Positions 35,421 through 48,430 are shown, counted from the first letter of the stretch. The stretch is DNA of 64,000 nucleotides from Glossina fuscipes (GCF_014805625.2 NW_023998414.1:24666072-24730071), one strand, 5' to 3'. The notes: generated from the sequence alone by a model not told the origin. Numbers and translations are program-made.

Positions 35421-36147
35421 AACAAGTAAGAAAGTTATATTAAGTGGAGGCCGAATCCCGCCCATCCATCACTATACTTTTCGCATTCCACTCTTCAAGT
35501 TATTTTATTTGATACCCATATCGCTGATATTATTAAGAAGAAATTATTTCACCAGGTCGCGCTGTCCTATCATATTCATTTTGAAATTAACCCATTTTTA
35601 GGCAGATAATATATCTTCATTTGAGAAATGTCTTGGTTTGCCTTGTGATAAATGAATGCACAAAAACCTGAAAAAAAGTGAAAAAAAGAAAATTTAATTA
35701 TTCGTAACCTTGCGTGGACACGGTTGATTGGTTTCATTTTTGAATCTAAAGAGAAAAGTATCTCGTAAAGTAAATATGGAAAATTTCGGCCTCCTAGCCT
35801 TTGTATTTCCGAGTAACCAACCAAAAACGCACACAAGTTTTTGTTAAAAAAACCTGAGTTGCGTTTAGTTTACGCTCCACGAGGGACTTCGGCTTCGACC
35901 AATTTTGCCCTTTTTTAGGGCCAACCAGCATGCAAAAACCTTTCAAAGTTTTTATCAAATTTGAAGTTGGTATCAGGATAGTGCCAACAACAAACACCAC
36001 CAGAAGGACAGACATGGCTTAATCAGCTCACATTTTTACATTGATCAAGAATAGATATACTTTGGGTGTTGCATGCATTATGAAAAAAAAAAAAAAAAAA
36101 AAAAACAAAATGAGTACATTCCCACCCTTCAGTGGTGGATATAAAAA
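35421..36147 (+). repeat. Dispersed repeat R1, copy 2 (most complete)
   Basis: It starts AACAAGTAAGAAAGTTATAT and ends TTCAGTGGTGGATATAAAAA. Internal landmarks match copy 1 (20193) and copy 3 (55352): 'tttgatacccatatcgctgatattatt', 'aacccatttttaggcagata', a short frame interrupted by stops, 'gtgccaacaacaaacacc', 'gacagacatggctta' and 'ttgatcaagaatagatatac'. A poly(A) tract (36084-36104) sits near the right end. No terminal inverted repeat or coding capacity was seen. Confidence 0.8.
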
Positions 36148-37181
36148 TAAAAATATTGAACATTAGCTGCTAAAGTTCCGATTACAATTGTCATTTATAT
36201 TATTATTGTAAATTTGATATCATCTTCTGCGCCCATTTTACAATTATTTATTAGGTTAGGTTAGCCCGAGTTGCGAAAGTAGTTGAACTATTAAAAAGTA
36301 CGCCTTATTTCTTAAAATTTTGACACAGAATTGAAAACTGATTTGCTCGAAAATGCATTGACGTGCTCCGATTGAGTGACAAAAAGAATTTTGATAAATA
36401 TTTTTAATTTGAGTTTAGCGAAGCTCGACATACCGCAGTGGATTAAGATTAGTGCTAAGATAGTGTTTTTAAATTTTCTAATACTATTTTCAATGTATTT
36501 GTGGTCAACTTTTGCCATGAACTCATCATAAATAATGTTTTGGAAGATTTAAGCGTTTAGGCAGTTACCACGTTTCTTATGCCACCAATGTAGCTTAATG
36601 TTTAAGGCATTTTAAGCCGGTTAAGTATACATTAAATGTTTGTTTCCCGCATAGGCGTGATTAACTTACAAGCTTGATAAGATTTTTGAAATAAAATTGA
36701 AAATAAGTTTACTCAAGTTTTTCTTTGTAGATCCTTTCTTTTATTAATTGGTTTTACATACGGTAAAGACAAAAAAAGTATTAATAAGCAATTAAAATCG
36801 ACTAAGATTTGACTTTCAGCAGAACTTTTGGAGCTTAATTTTAAATATTACAAAATATCAGAAATAAGAGAAAGTGGAAAAGATATATAAGTATCAAACA
36901 ATGTAAAAGCATTTAAGACTATCTTCAGCACGCCCATGCAATTAAGATACGACTTTTCGATCGTGTACAACAGTTTGTCGATTTAATTGAAACATGAACT
37001 ACGGCTAATCAATGCTAAAACGATTTTTTATAATAGAAAGAGGTATACTTGGCTATGTAGCCTTTCGCCCATAACGGTACTGAATGCATATTTCTATGTA
37101 TTAATTCTAATTATTTTCACTTAAATCAAATTTGAAAATCTACTTATAAAAATTTTTTTAAAGGATTATAATATTTTTAAT
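36148..37181. other. 3' flank of the zinc-finger gene at 37182
   Basis: AT-rich, without a supported gene. The only frame above 60 codons (36312-36518, minus) resembles nothing. Confidence 0.45.
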
Positions 37182-38684
37182 TCAGTTATCATTGCTATCT
37201 ATTGTTATTTCATATACAAGTTCATCGCCCAAATCCTCATCTTCACCTTCTTCATGTGGGACTATCTCTATAAACTTCTGATCAATTAGCATGTCTTGAT
37301 GATCACTATTAGCGAATATTTCTTTGATATCATCTTCACTTATTAGTTGCACATGCTGCACCTCACTATTATCGAGACTAACTCCGTCCACAGTTGTCTC
37401 TTCTTCTTCTTCTTCTTCCATTTGTTGTTTCCGCAACAGAGCTTCCTCTTCCATTTTACGTCGCGTATTATTACGGCACTGTATCGAACGTTTATGGGCA
37501 TCAAAGTAATTGATATCTGTGAACTCTTCGTGACAAATATGACATTCGTAGTGCGATTGATGGAGGTGCATTTGCTTACGATGACGAGCCATTTTGTGAG
37601 CATCGCGGCACTGCATACCACAGAACGGACACACAATCATTCGACGCTTGCCCATATGCACGGCCCGTACATGTTCTTGTAGGGAAAAGTTTTTATAGTA
37701 TGATTTCGGACAATGCTCACATTGGAAGCGGCGTTTTTTTTCATGTGTCGATTCTCGATGTCTTTTGAGTTGTGTGTTCTGAGCAAAGGTCTTGCCACAT
37801 ACTTCACAGATGTGTTCTTTTTCCTGATGCCGCCGTTGATTATGTACTCTTAAATCCTGTTTGGTGGAAAAGTAAAGCTTACATAATTCACACACATAGG
37901 GCCGAATGCCCATATGACGTCGAGCATGTCCAGCCAAATATTTGCAATCTTTATAAGTTTCCTCGCAATAAATGCACTGATAACGATTTGTACCGGGTAC
38001 CACATGTGTTTTTAGGTGTTTAGCTAATTTAGTGCGATGCATAACGTCGGGGCAGATACCACATTCTACGGGCAACTTTTCATCAGCCTCAGAACCTGAT
38101 ATAGAAAACTCTACAATAGGCGTGCCATCTGGATCATAATCCACTATGCATGCAACAAGTTCATCAAATAACATATAACGTCGCGGACCTTCGCCTATCA
38201 TCTTATTAATTTTTTCTTCGGTTTTAATTTGTTGTTGTAACGTTATTCTGTTATCCTTTTCTATTTGTAATCCTACGCGCTTATTACCATTCCCATTAAC
38301 CGTTGCCGATTTATCAGGTAAGACAAATTCCGTGTCTTCACCTAACATGCCAGTTTCTGGTAAAAATTCAATTTCATGGACTTCATTAGCCTCTTCAAAG
38401 CCCTCTTCAAATTCGCTCTTCATTGCTAATTGGCCAGAAGTATGAAAGTCGGTGTCTTCTAGACAAACGGGTTTTACATCTATCTCTGTAACGACATTTG
38501 AATCCACTGTGTTTGTGTCATATTCCGTTTCTTCTTCCAGTTCTTCAACTATTTCGTAATTTTCATCACAGTTTTGTTGCTGGTAGAACACTTCATCATC
38601 GGGGTCATCCTCGATTTCAATACAATCTCGCAGTTCATATTCAATGAATTCATCTATGTCTTCGGCAGAGGCGGTATCACACAT
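37182..38684 (-). CDS. Acidic C2H2 zinc-finger protein (500 aa), paralogue of the gene at 39752
   Basis: Single exon, ATG at 38684 to TGA. Residues 1 to about 110 are highly acidic. A motif LFDELVACIVDYDPDG (about 169-184) ends in an EFS stretch and is shared with the neighbour, immediately before the fingers. Seven fingers follow (about 206-390): two histidine-bearing fingers with short acidic approach, then VCELC, ICEVC, CEHC, CPFC types. The last finger ends H-x5-C, so it is C2HC rather than C2H2. The C-terminus is Glu-rich (an E run near residue 425) and acidic. Two acidic flanks around a finger array suggest a nuclear transcription regulator. It lacks the CG-x-F module of the left-hand family. 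Tandem with the gene at 39752-41155, same strand, 1.07 kb apart. Confidence 0.88.
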   Translation of the reverse strand: MCDTASAEDIDEFIEYELRDCIEIEDDPDDEVFYQQQNCDENYEIVEELEEETEYDTNTVDSNVVTEIDVKPVCLEDTDFHTSGQLAMKSEFEEGFEEANEVHEIEFLPETGMLGEDTEFVLPDKSATVNGNGNKRVGLQIEKDNRITLQQQIKTEEKINKMIGEGPRRYMLFDELVACIVDYDPDGTPIVEFSISGSEADEKLPVECGICPDVMHRTKLAKHLKTHVVPGTNRYQCIYCEETYKDCKYLAGHARRHMGIRPYVCELCKLYFSTKQDLRVHNQRRHQEKEHICEVCGKTFAQNTQLKRHRESTHEKKRRFQCEHCPKSYYKNFSLQEHVRAVHMGKRRMIVCPFCGMQCRDAHKMARHRKQMHLHQSHYECHICHEEFTDINYFDAHKRSIQCRNNTRRKMEEEALLRKQQMEEEEEEETTVDGVSLDNSEVQHVQLISEDDIKEIFANSDHQDMLIDQKFIEIVPHEEGEDEDLGDELVYEITIDSNDN

Positions 38685-39751
38685 TTTACCCTGTACTATC
38701 TTTTCTTAAATACGGAAAGCAATTTACTTAAGAATTAATGGTTAACGCTGTAAAAAACAGATTTCGTTACAGAAAAATTTTAATGGGAAAAATTATGCGC
38801 GTTTCTCTTGATTTCTTTTTCTTCTAAATGTCCAAAATTACATTTCTAGTGTCAGAGTTGTCAGCATTTAGTATTTGCTATTTAACATATTTTATCATTC
38901 ACAATAGCAATAAATTGTCGACAGACAAATCTATCGAATGAATTCAGAAAACATTATGAATGTGTTGTTAGAAAATTAAATAAAAATTGGATTACCAATT
39001 TTTTATATTCATCATCCACCAATTTCAATACTGTGTTACTTTTATAAGCTATATATGTTGTATTAAATCGGTTCAGTTAATTGCATTCGCTTTATTTGCT
39101 TGTTTACAATTATATCAAACTCGTTAAAATTTAGATGGTCCTCTTTCAGAAGCGTAATTAAAAAAATGTCTATCACCTGCTCTGAAGTAATTTTGAAAAA
39201 AAATGAAATATTTATTTTATTCCTAAATTCTTAACGACAATTGATTGTATTTTACAAAGAAAAAATTTGGAAACGGACGGTTGGTGAATGAATTTTTCTA
39301 ATTTTTGATATTCGTTAAGCGTTTTTGCTTATAGCATTCTGTTCCTATAGTGTGGATCTCTTATCTAACTTATTTTTTGCATTTTTTTAGAAATAGGTAT
39401 CGGGAGCATCATATTCCAGACAAAATATTGAATTTTATATGACACTAAATCGACGTGGACAACTCCGACCATAAAACTGTGCTGATGCATAAAAACGGTT
39501 GCAATTAATTCTCTAATTCATCCACGTGCTTGGTTTATATGGGGATCGTGAGTATCCACGATTGGTTTCATTTCTTACTCAGTTAAACATTTCATACAAT
39601 TTTGTCAAAGTAGTTCATAACTTTTAGATATTTATTTTCTTATATGAATTTAATTATAATCTAACTTACAATGATTGACTTCCTTTTCGGCATTTTCACA
39701 AGAAATTTTTCTAACTAAGTAAATCGTTTATATTATGCAGTCTATTACAAC
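38685..39751. other. Spacer between the acidic zinc-finger paralogues
   Basis: It contains the promoter side of the gene starting at 38684 and the 3' end of the upstream paralogue; minus-strand AATAAA-type sequences occur near 39632. No other gene is visible. Confidence 0.45.
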
Positions 39752-41155
39752 TCAATCGTCATGATCCATGGCAGCGATTTCATACAACAATTGCTGTTCG
39801 GCTTCCACCTTTTCATGTTCATCTACTTCAATGTCGTTTTGATTATCTTCGTCATCTTCCATGATTTCTGCATGCATATCATGCGTAACTTCTTCGACAA
39901 CTACTTCTTGCTCAAATTGCTGTGAGATGCTTGATTGTAAATGTTGTTGCCGTTGCCGCAGCATATCGTCGTCGTGTTCTCCTTTCATTTGAAAAAAGCT
40001 TTCGCAGTTGTATTCGGTCTCCTGCTCGGGCTCAGATTGACGTTTCAGTTTCTTACGGCATTGTAAAGAGCGTCGATGAGCATCAAAAAAGTCGATATGG
40101 CTGAACTCCAAGCCGCAAGCGCGACATTCAAATGTACTCTGATTTAGATGCATTTGCTTCCGATGTTGGGCCAGTTTATGTGTATCTTTGAAATGCATAT
40201 CGCAGAAAGGACAATCTAACAAACGGCGATCGCCAAAATGTACATTGCGTACATGTTCATTTTTGGCATATTTGCGTAGAAACCGTTTACCACAATGTTC
40301 ACACTCGTAATTCCTTTGCTGTTCATGCACTAAAAGTCGATGATGTTTGAGTGAAGTATTTTGAGCGAACGTTCTGCCACAGTGCTCGCAAATGTGTTCC
40401 TTAGCTAAATGGCGTCGCTGTTCGTGCACTTTTAAATCTTGCTTTGTACAATAATACATTTTACATGGAACACAAACATATGGCCTAATGCCCATGTGTC
40501 GGCGCGCATGTCCGGCTGCATAGGCACGTGTTACAAAGTCCTCTTCACAGTAAATGCACATGTACCTCTTGGTACCAGGTTTAATGTGAGTCTTTAAGTG
40601 GACATCTAACTTTGTACGATGCATTATATCTGGACACACGCCACACTCGACCGGTAAACGTTCTAATTCCTTATCATCATTCACCATAGAGAATTCTACA
40701 TAAGGAGCGCCATCTTCCTCATCATAGTCCACAATTTCTGCACATATACCATCAAATAAAAGAAATTTTTTAGGTACTTTGGGGAGATTTAGCCGTTTAC
40801 GTTTTTCCTCCAAATCAGCTCTAAGTTGAGCAGGTGTTTTCTGTTCTGGTTCATCCACTACCACCTCCTCGTGTTGAAAAACTAATTGATCGGCAGATTC
40901 ATCTTCGAAGATTTCATGCACTCCCTCTACCAAGTCCATTTGGCCGTCGTTTGTTAGGATCACATTTTCAGTATTGTTCGTCGATCCCTCCTCCAAATTT
41001 ATTGCCGTTCCACCTTCATTAGCTAACAAAATGCAATTACCTCGTCGATCATCACGGCCTAGATTCTCATTGTCGGTCAAAACTACGTAGTTCGAATCAT
41101 CAATTGCAATGTATTCCTCCACTTCGCCATTAATAATTGATTCCGATTCACTCAT
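39752..41155 (-). CDS. Acidic C2H2 zinc-finger protein (467 aa), paralogue of the gene at 37182
   Basis: Single exon, ATG at 41155 to stop. The acidic N-terminus (residues 1-115) leads to a Lys/Arg stretch, then the shared pre-finger motif LFDGICAEIVDYDEED and an EFS segment. Seven fingers align one for one with the neighbour, including the first (CGVCPDIMHRTKL), the MGIRPYVC linker shared word for word, and a C2HC last finger ending H-x5-C. Gln-rich and Glu/Asp-rich stretches follow to the C-terminus. It is probably a nuclear DNA-binding regulator and arose with the neighbour by tandem duplication. Similarity is highest in the fingers and low in the acidic flanks, so the split is not recent. 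Which copy is ancestral cannot be told here. Confidence 0.88.
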   Translation of the reverse strand: MSESESIINGEVEEYIAIDDSNYVVLTDNENLGRDDRRGNCILLANEGGTAINLEEGSTNNTENVILTNDGQMDLVEGVHEIFEDESADQLVFQHEEVVVDEPEQKTPAQLRADLEEKRKRLNLPKVPKKFLLFDGICAEIVDYDEEDGAPYVEFSMVNDDKELERLPVECGVCPDIMHRTKLDVHLKTHIKPGTKRYMCIYCEEDFVTRAYAAGHARRHMGIRPYVCVPCKMYYCTKQDLKVHEQRRHLAKEHICEHCGRTFAQNTSLKHHRLLVHEQQRNYECEHCGKRFLRKYAKNEHVRNVHFGDRRLLDCPFCDMHFKDTHKLAQHRKQMHLNQSTFECRACGLEFSHIDFFDAHRRSLQCRKKLKRQSEPEQETEYNCESFFQMKGEHDDDMLRQRQQHLQSSISQQFEQEVVVEEVTHDMHAEIMEDDEDNQNDIEVDEHEKVEAEQQLLYEIAAMDHDD

Positions 41156-44113
41156 GCCTTTTTGTAATTATGTTTAAATATTAAAAACAACAAACAAGAT
41201 TATATTGGTTGATTTTTCAGTAAAATAGACAGAAGTTAGGAAATTTTACCAACGCTGCCTTACGTTAGTGATGCAGTAAATTAATGTGATTCATTTATAC
41301 GACATAAATACGACTACTTAATGAAAAGAGAGATAGTTAAATGAAAGTAATCGTTCTTGTATCAAACTGACTTGACCAACTGAACTTATTCTAGCAAGTT
41401 TTACATTATTCAAATATATTAAATATTTTCTAAAATTTTAAACCTGATGATTTGCGTGTTGCGCGACTTTTATTTTTCATTTATTTATTTATTGTATAAA
41501 TTTAATTACTCACAACGGGTTTGTAATGTTGGCAACTTTCGATTGCTTTCACAAACATTTTAGCAGTAATCATTCACAATAGAGTTTATTGAAAATACAG
41601 CGCTGTTCGTGTATTTTGCTGATAAATGAGTTTTTTTTCTTTTATATTTTAATCTTATATGTAATTTTTTAATTCATAACAAAAATCAAGCAACCCATCG
41701 GATTTTCCTTTTCCTAATTGAACAGTTTTAAAGATATCGTTCCATTATTATGAGCACGAAAGAAGAATTGGAGTCCTTTGGTAAAAAGCTATGGATTTTA
41801 GGAATTTCAGAAATTTTCTATTGTAATTACAGTATTTATCTAATATTTCGACCTAACAACAATCCAATTGGAAAAGCCCACACTACAACCTTTTTGATTC
41901 AGTATTTCTTAATTCCTGAGTAGGAGAAAGGAAAAAAAAAAGTGGTGAAACGTATTTTGTTTTTATTAAAAATGACCTCGATATCCGTACATGTTCTGGA
42001 ATAAAGATGAATTATAATTAAAATTACAACAAACAAAAAAAATTTATATGCGGCTCGGACTTAAGTTTTACGCATTAGTTAGCGTAAAGGCGAGAAAAGT
42101 ATTTAATAAAATGTGATTAATGTGTCGTACATTATATATATTATATATTGTATACCTTATATATAGATATATAGATATATTAGATAGATATATAGATATA
42201 TCTATACTCGATATACTCGAATATATACATAAACATGTGTGTATAAAAACTAATTTACATATGCATGCATATGTCTGAAGTCATGGTGTTAATTAAACTC
42301 CTTAACAAGGCTTATTATAAATTGAAAAGAATAAAAATTAATATCATTGACTCTCCTTCTGTCCTTTAGTCGTAATTTTAAAAAATAAGCAGCGGATTAC
42401 GCAATTCGCTCTCGTCGAGGATGTGTATTTCTACTCGTTAAAACTATTTGAAAATTTTGGTATTATCTCTTAGGCACAATAATTTCCTTCAGTATTTATT
42501 AGTTTTAAACAGTCAAGGTTAACCAACATCATAGAATTCTTTTTTAGATATGCTGTTTGCCTTGCAATATCTACAAAGTTGCATCGGAGATTTCATAAAG
42601 ACTATTTATTCTTAACCTAGATTAACATAAGTCTAGAAACGATTTTTATATGCACTTTGCCTATCCGGTGGAATTACGATAAGGGTCTTGGACCGTTTTT
42701 TAAAACATGATACTCTTCTAGAAATACGTCTTTTTCACTTTTGGGGTTTTGAGGTTCATGAGGTTCAGGTATGGTTGTCATAGTCGCTTCTAGAATTGAT
42801 TTGAAACCAAAGAGAACGCTCTGCACAGATCGGAAACATTGAAGATTTATGTAGTCCAATATAATATATGATCCCTTCTTTGTTATGTAGCTCTGCTCAT
42901 TCCGTTTGAATGCATGTCATTGAAGTCGGAATTCTGTAAAATTTGCACAAAATGTGAAAATAAAATATAGAATAAAAAGAAAATGAAATAAAACAAGTAA
43001 AAATGCTACAATGGGTCACGGCATACTATTAAACACCCTATAGTTAGTCCTATAGTGATGTTTTTCAAATCAAGATGCTATATGCGAAGTGGTCGTAAAA
43101 GTGGTGCGATCTGAACCATTTTCGACGGTTTCTGTCGTTGGGCCGAAATACATTAGTGTACCGAATTTCATCAGAATATTTGAAAATTTGCGGACTATAC
43201 GTTGAACAAAAGATAATAAGAGAGATAGACGGACAGACGAACAGGCAAACTTAAATTGGAATCAGTAATAGTTGAGTCTATCTCAAGTCCTTCTGGGCGT
43301 TGCATACATCCGCATAAACTCAACATACCCATGCACTGCAAATAGTGTAGAGTATAATAAATTTACTTTGCAGCGCCTGATATATATCGAATAATATGCG
43401 CCTATGCAAAATACGGGAATTATATGCGACTCAGTTGATTTTTAATTCGATTGAAATTTATTCATTCTATGTCTACTTTCCGCAAAGATAATTCTATCAA
43501 ATATGGCAATCGGTTTGCTCGTGCCCATAATTGGGCGTACAATAATTAAACAACGTGTTATCTCCTGATATATTAAGTAATCGATTAACGGGATTCGTGA
43601 TGCATACGAATTTTAATTAATTAATTTTTGTCTTTTCTATAATCTTTAAAGGTGTTAAAGAAAAGTCTTTGACATGATCCTCGTACGAAGAGTGGAAAGC
43701 GGATGGCCTGCGAGGGATTTGCGGAATGCCATCGCGAAAATTTTACACTTTCAAATTCTACTGATGTCGGTCAAGTTAATCCTTTAATCCGATTTCGATT
43801 TCGACTTTGGCCTTAGACGAATACTAGGATCTATCTTATATGTCAGCGTTAAGCTAATCAAGTGCTTTAAGACATTGTGAATTTGATTTTTCGCATTCTT
43901 ACATTCTTACTTTTGGCACACAAGGCACTTGTTATTTAATGGATAAGGTTTATCGTTTATTACCTTATGGTTCACATGGTTGTAAGTTTCGATACTTTTT
44001 TAAAACTACTCTATAAAAACATTTTAACTGTAAAAAGCAACTTTTGCAATATTTTTTATGAACATTTTCTATTCTAGGTATGGGAATATAATCAGTGCCC
44101 TACATGACTAGAG

Positions 44114-44158
<45 letters not shown>

Positions 44159-44720
44159 CATGAATGTTAATCTATTAAGCAAACGCTTTTAAATTTTGTA
44201 ATATAATTATTTGTTTATATCTGTGCGTATCACTGTATTTAAAGAAATATTTTAATTAATTAATATCAACTGTAATAAGCATTAAAGTTCATTAATTATA
44301 ATTTGTAAAATTTAAGCAACTACATCTGTCTATGCAACCCACAACACATACGTCAAGAAAGATATGTAAATTTATTACACATTTCTGTTTATTTATTTTT
44401 CATTTATTTATTTATTTATTTTTGCTTTTGTTTAAGTTTTGACCAGCAGTCAAACGGTCATTCATTTACGCGCCTTTAGTGCTTCTTATTCATCACCGCC
44501 GTGGTTTGTTCGTTCATTCATGTTTCTTAACATATTTCAATTGACTTCATTATTATTGTTGTTCTTCTTGTTGTTATACATAAGTTTTTCCTATAGTAAT
44601 TTTTCCAATGGATACACTTGGCTTTGTTTTTGTTTGTTTTGCTAGACTTGTGTGTATTTTGATACTTCTTCACTGCACATTACACACCATGCACAACACC
44701 ATCTCCATCGTCACTATGAC

Positions 44721-44759
<39 letters not shown>

Positions 44760-46050
44760 GATCATCATTGCCAGCATTATTTGCTTCTTGCGTTGTTCCG
44801 ATGATAAGCGCGTTTTATTATAGTTTTAAACGCGGTCGAGAGCGTTACATATTTACCGCTCGGTCTCTCTTGGTTTTATTAAAAAAAAAAAAAAATAAAA
44901 AAAAAAAAATAAAACAAAACAAAGAATATCCTTACCGTTCAGGATCAATGTGTTAAAATGATGTCCTAAAACAGTTAGAGTTATTTACGTTTATCACTAA
45001 TTAATGCATTAAAAAAAAAAAATTAAATTCATTATATATACATACATATCTATATATATATATATATATAATTGTTGTCGCACCAAATGAAAGATAGCGA
45101 TACATACAAGTATATATGTATATATATATAAAGAAAAACTTGCCTACCAACCTACATACGATTATATAGGCCTGCTCTTGTAATGGATCGTAGCATGTGT
45201 TCAATGCCGGTTTTTAAAAATTGTGTCAATTCTAAGTGGAACATGTTTATTTTTTTTGTTTGTTTTTATTTTGTGTATGTGTTAACAGGTTGTCCAGCAT
45301 TCAGCAAGTGGATGTGATCCAGATTTTATATTTGAGATTTTTTTTTTTTTTTTTTTTTTTTTTGTATATACATATACACATGCTTACAAATATGTATGTT
45401 AAACCTTTCTTTTTCCCCTAAGCTATCATTGTGAATAGCATGAATGCATCATGAACACTCCGGTGTATGCAATTTAATTCGAATAATTATATGTGCCGGC
45501 AATTAGCTTCTCCAGGAATCTTCAGTTCACAAGAATATGGTGAATAATTTTATCAAAAATGCGTAAGTCACCAGAGTTTTAAGCATTTCTTCGAGCCATC
45601 GAAGAAGGCAATCTTTGCCTAAATCAATTATTATATTATTTTATTTACACTTTATAGCAACAATAGGCATTCGTGTTATCCATGAGCACTTCTTTTGTAT
45701 TCAATATTCTTGTTCCTTAACACACGATGTCATGGAATCACATTATGCTTCTCTTTAAATGTTTCCTTGAATCGTTAAATTATCAAAGCTATTCCACCGT
45801 TTATTGTTTGCATTTCTTGAAGTCTCAGATGAGTCAACTTTTTTTAACGTTTCCAATTTCACTACTATTAACTACGAGACACCTGTCTATATTATTTCCA
45901 AAATACCCAAATTTATTGTACACCACTTTCTTTTTCTCCCCCATTTCCTGCGTATCCTTTGAGGTTAGGTTATGACAACAGAATTCACTTTAGAGATGCT
46001 TTTCGCATGCATTACTTTTGCCTATTGTGCGTTAATGCGAAAGGTTTGGG

Positions 46051-46081
<31 letters not shown>

Positions 46082-47479
46082 ATATGAATAAATTTTTTTT
46101 GTAATATTATTATTAAGTCATAATCAGGGGATGTATGATTCCTGTAATGCATTGTCGGCGGCAAAGAAGTGAGGAAATAGGAAAGCGGCCGCATGCCAGT
46201 GGGTGTCAGGTCAATCGCTAAATGTTCTGCCTTTACCGACTGAATCCTCACTATAAAGATGACCAAGCCGTACAGTGAACCCGCCCGTATATTGTTGGTA
46301 ATTGTGGTTTTCATCTATTTGGGTCTTTATGTTATTAGATGCACAAGCAAAATAAAGTTAGCAATTATGAGTTCCCTAGGCACTGGCCAACTACATTTTT
46401 GTTGTCACTTGTCTAAGATAATTCTATGATTCCAATGATTTGTCTTTAAAATAGACAAGCACTTCCTGAGAATGACATGGCATTCATAATTTTGTTAATG
46501 AAATTCGAAAATGAGATCAATCGGCTGAAAGAACTATTCACGAATTCATGACAAAGCATATAATCATGGTCTTAGCTGCGAAATCGTCCAACAGCATGAG
46601 TCCATTCGTACAGTGTTACGTGTCAAAACAGTCGATGACATTTTAAGAAGGATAATGTCTTGACATTGATTGCATTGATATAATCCGATCTCCGTTACTC
46701 TCCTAAATGCCGATTAAATCTGATTAAAATCGTGTTGTGATCGTCACATCTCTTCGAATATGCGCAAAAAGTTATTTCGTTGAGTTAATAATTCAGAATC
46801 GTGTTGATATTATAATTTGTCGAAGCTCTTATTGTATATAGTGGCAAAGTGGGACTCATCGATGAACCTATCGAAGCCATTTTCAATCTTGATTAAAACC
46901 CGGCTTAAGAATTAAACAATTCCGTTATTAACACTAGATTTACCGCAGCCGTCAATTTGATCGGTTATTGTGATTTCAAGGAAGTCGACAGATATCTTTA
47001 AATGTCATATATAATCAACTGTCAACTGTCTAATGCATGTCTGAAGGCCGGGTAAACTCGGTTAACTAAAATTTGGTGCAAACGTTTCGCGATCGATTAG
47101 GAATTTATGGTCACGAAATGGGCGTGATCTGAACGCTCGACGTCGATAATTTTTTTCAATTTTCATTTATAACTTTCGATCCATGTGCTGGCATTATTGA
47201 AGAACATGTTCGAAAACAGGTGCGAAAACGGTCTCGATCGATTAAGTAATACCTCGACAATCAGCGATTAAATAGCTTATTTAGGATTTATATACTACGA
47301 TTTTTGATACTATCTTCTACTATTTAATGTATACCTTTTTTGACTGTCTCCATAAAAATGGGTATAAAGTAGTAGCGTTTGCATGTATTTTGATTATTGT
47401 TTCTTGTTTCAATAAAGGTATTTATAGCGAACATTTGGTTCAATATATATGTATATGTATAATCGAAATATTTTCCATC
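41156..47479. other. Gene desert, left part
   Basis: No supported gene. A 57-codon ATG frame (41750-41923, plus) is a weak candidate first exon. Other contents: GATA/TATA-rich microsatellite (42130-42225), a third dispersed-repeat-like sequence (43010-43370, with GACGGACAGACGA and a terminal AGAGTATAATAA), AT runs (44116-44146, 45051-45070), an ATC triplet run (44721-44759) and a 29-base poly(A) (46051-46079). Confidence 0.5.
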
Positions 47480-48430
47480 ATCAATATCGACAACTTATTT
47501 TCACGTTACTGGCAACATGTGGATACCGTATCGAAAGAATGATATCCGTTTGGCAGCGATGCACTGCTTCAACTTTGCGGAATCGCTGCATCGATCTGAA
47601 CAAGCGGTAAGCAGAAGGCGCTTTGTCTGATAAGAACACTGGTTGCTTACCATTCGAGCTGGAATAATGCCGCCTTGACAACTATTGCAAAGTGCGGCCA
47701 AGCGTTGTCAAACAGGAAGCTGACTTTGCGCCTGTTAATCGCAATTGCTGATCTTTTTTTCGCAACAATACATCGATCAATTTGTTCAATTGACGTCAGT
47801 TGACATCTGCAGTAACAATTTCAATCGGCTTTAACCGCTCGAAATACGTTGCACTTTGCTGCACAGCAAAAACTTTATAGCCATGATCGTTCTGCTTTGA
47901 TGTCAATATGGATGGCCCTCTTGGACTGACACATGATTTTTTTTCAGTTTTCATCGCCAGTCGCAACACACCACAGAAAACTCTTCTGTTTTTGTCTGTC
48001 AAGCAATGAAACCGCGTTGTTGCAATGAATTCATAGGATAACTGCTTTCCCTCCTTTTGGAACCATCGCATCGCATGTCAACGTTTAGAAACAGTTGCTT
48101 GATCAACTGCTAAGTCGTTCAAAAGTCCTTTGAGAGTTAAGTCATTGTCAAGTCATTGTTTTCGAACTTTTTCTTTTGGTCCTCCGGGCGATTCTTTATC
48201 ACCACGTTTAAGCCCTTCAAACCAAAACCAAACAATGCGGATATAATGGAGTAACATCGCCATAAGTTGCTCTAAGTGTTTGGTGAGCTTCGTCTGTAGA
48301 TGCCGTCAAATCACAAACAATACGAAAGCAATGAATGTCGAAAATGAAATTTTGAACGTTCGATGATTATCGCCCGTATACACTGAATAACTGGACGACT
48401 GGAAGACTGGAAGACTGGAAGACTGGTACA
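47480..48430 (-). mobile_element. Near full-length but decayed mariner transposase relic
   Basis: Reading the minus strand from about 48230 leftward gives mariner blocks in order across shifted frames. These are KRGDKESPGGPKEK (near 48220), a region sharing 19 exact bases with the relic at 680-698, KKSCVSPRGPS (near 47925), FERLKPIEIVTADVN (near 47820), YQTKRLLLTAC or APSAYRLFRSM (near 47620) and FFRYGIHMLP (near 47535). Several frameshifts and stops make it inactive. A 10-bp tandem (about four units of GACTGGAA) lies at 48391-48427 at its 5' edge. Terminal repeats were not identified. Confidence 0.7.

Noticed and set aside
43010..43370. Possible third dispersed repeat family with GACGGACAGACGA
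   Set aside because: Only one copy is seen in the window, so I do not claim a family; noted in the gene-desert entry.
44608..44823. Hydrophobic frame with poly-Ile, resembling a membrane protein
   Set aside because: The Ile run is an ATC microsatellite and no codon bias or neighbours support a gene.
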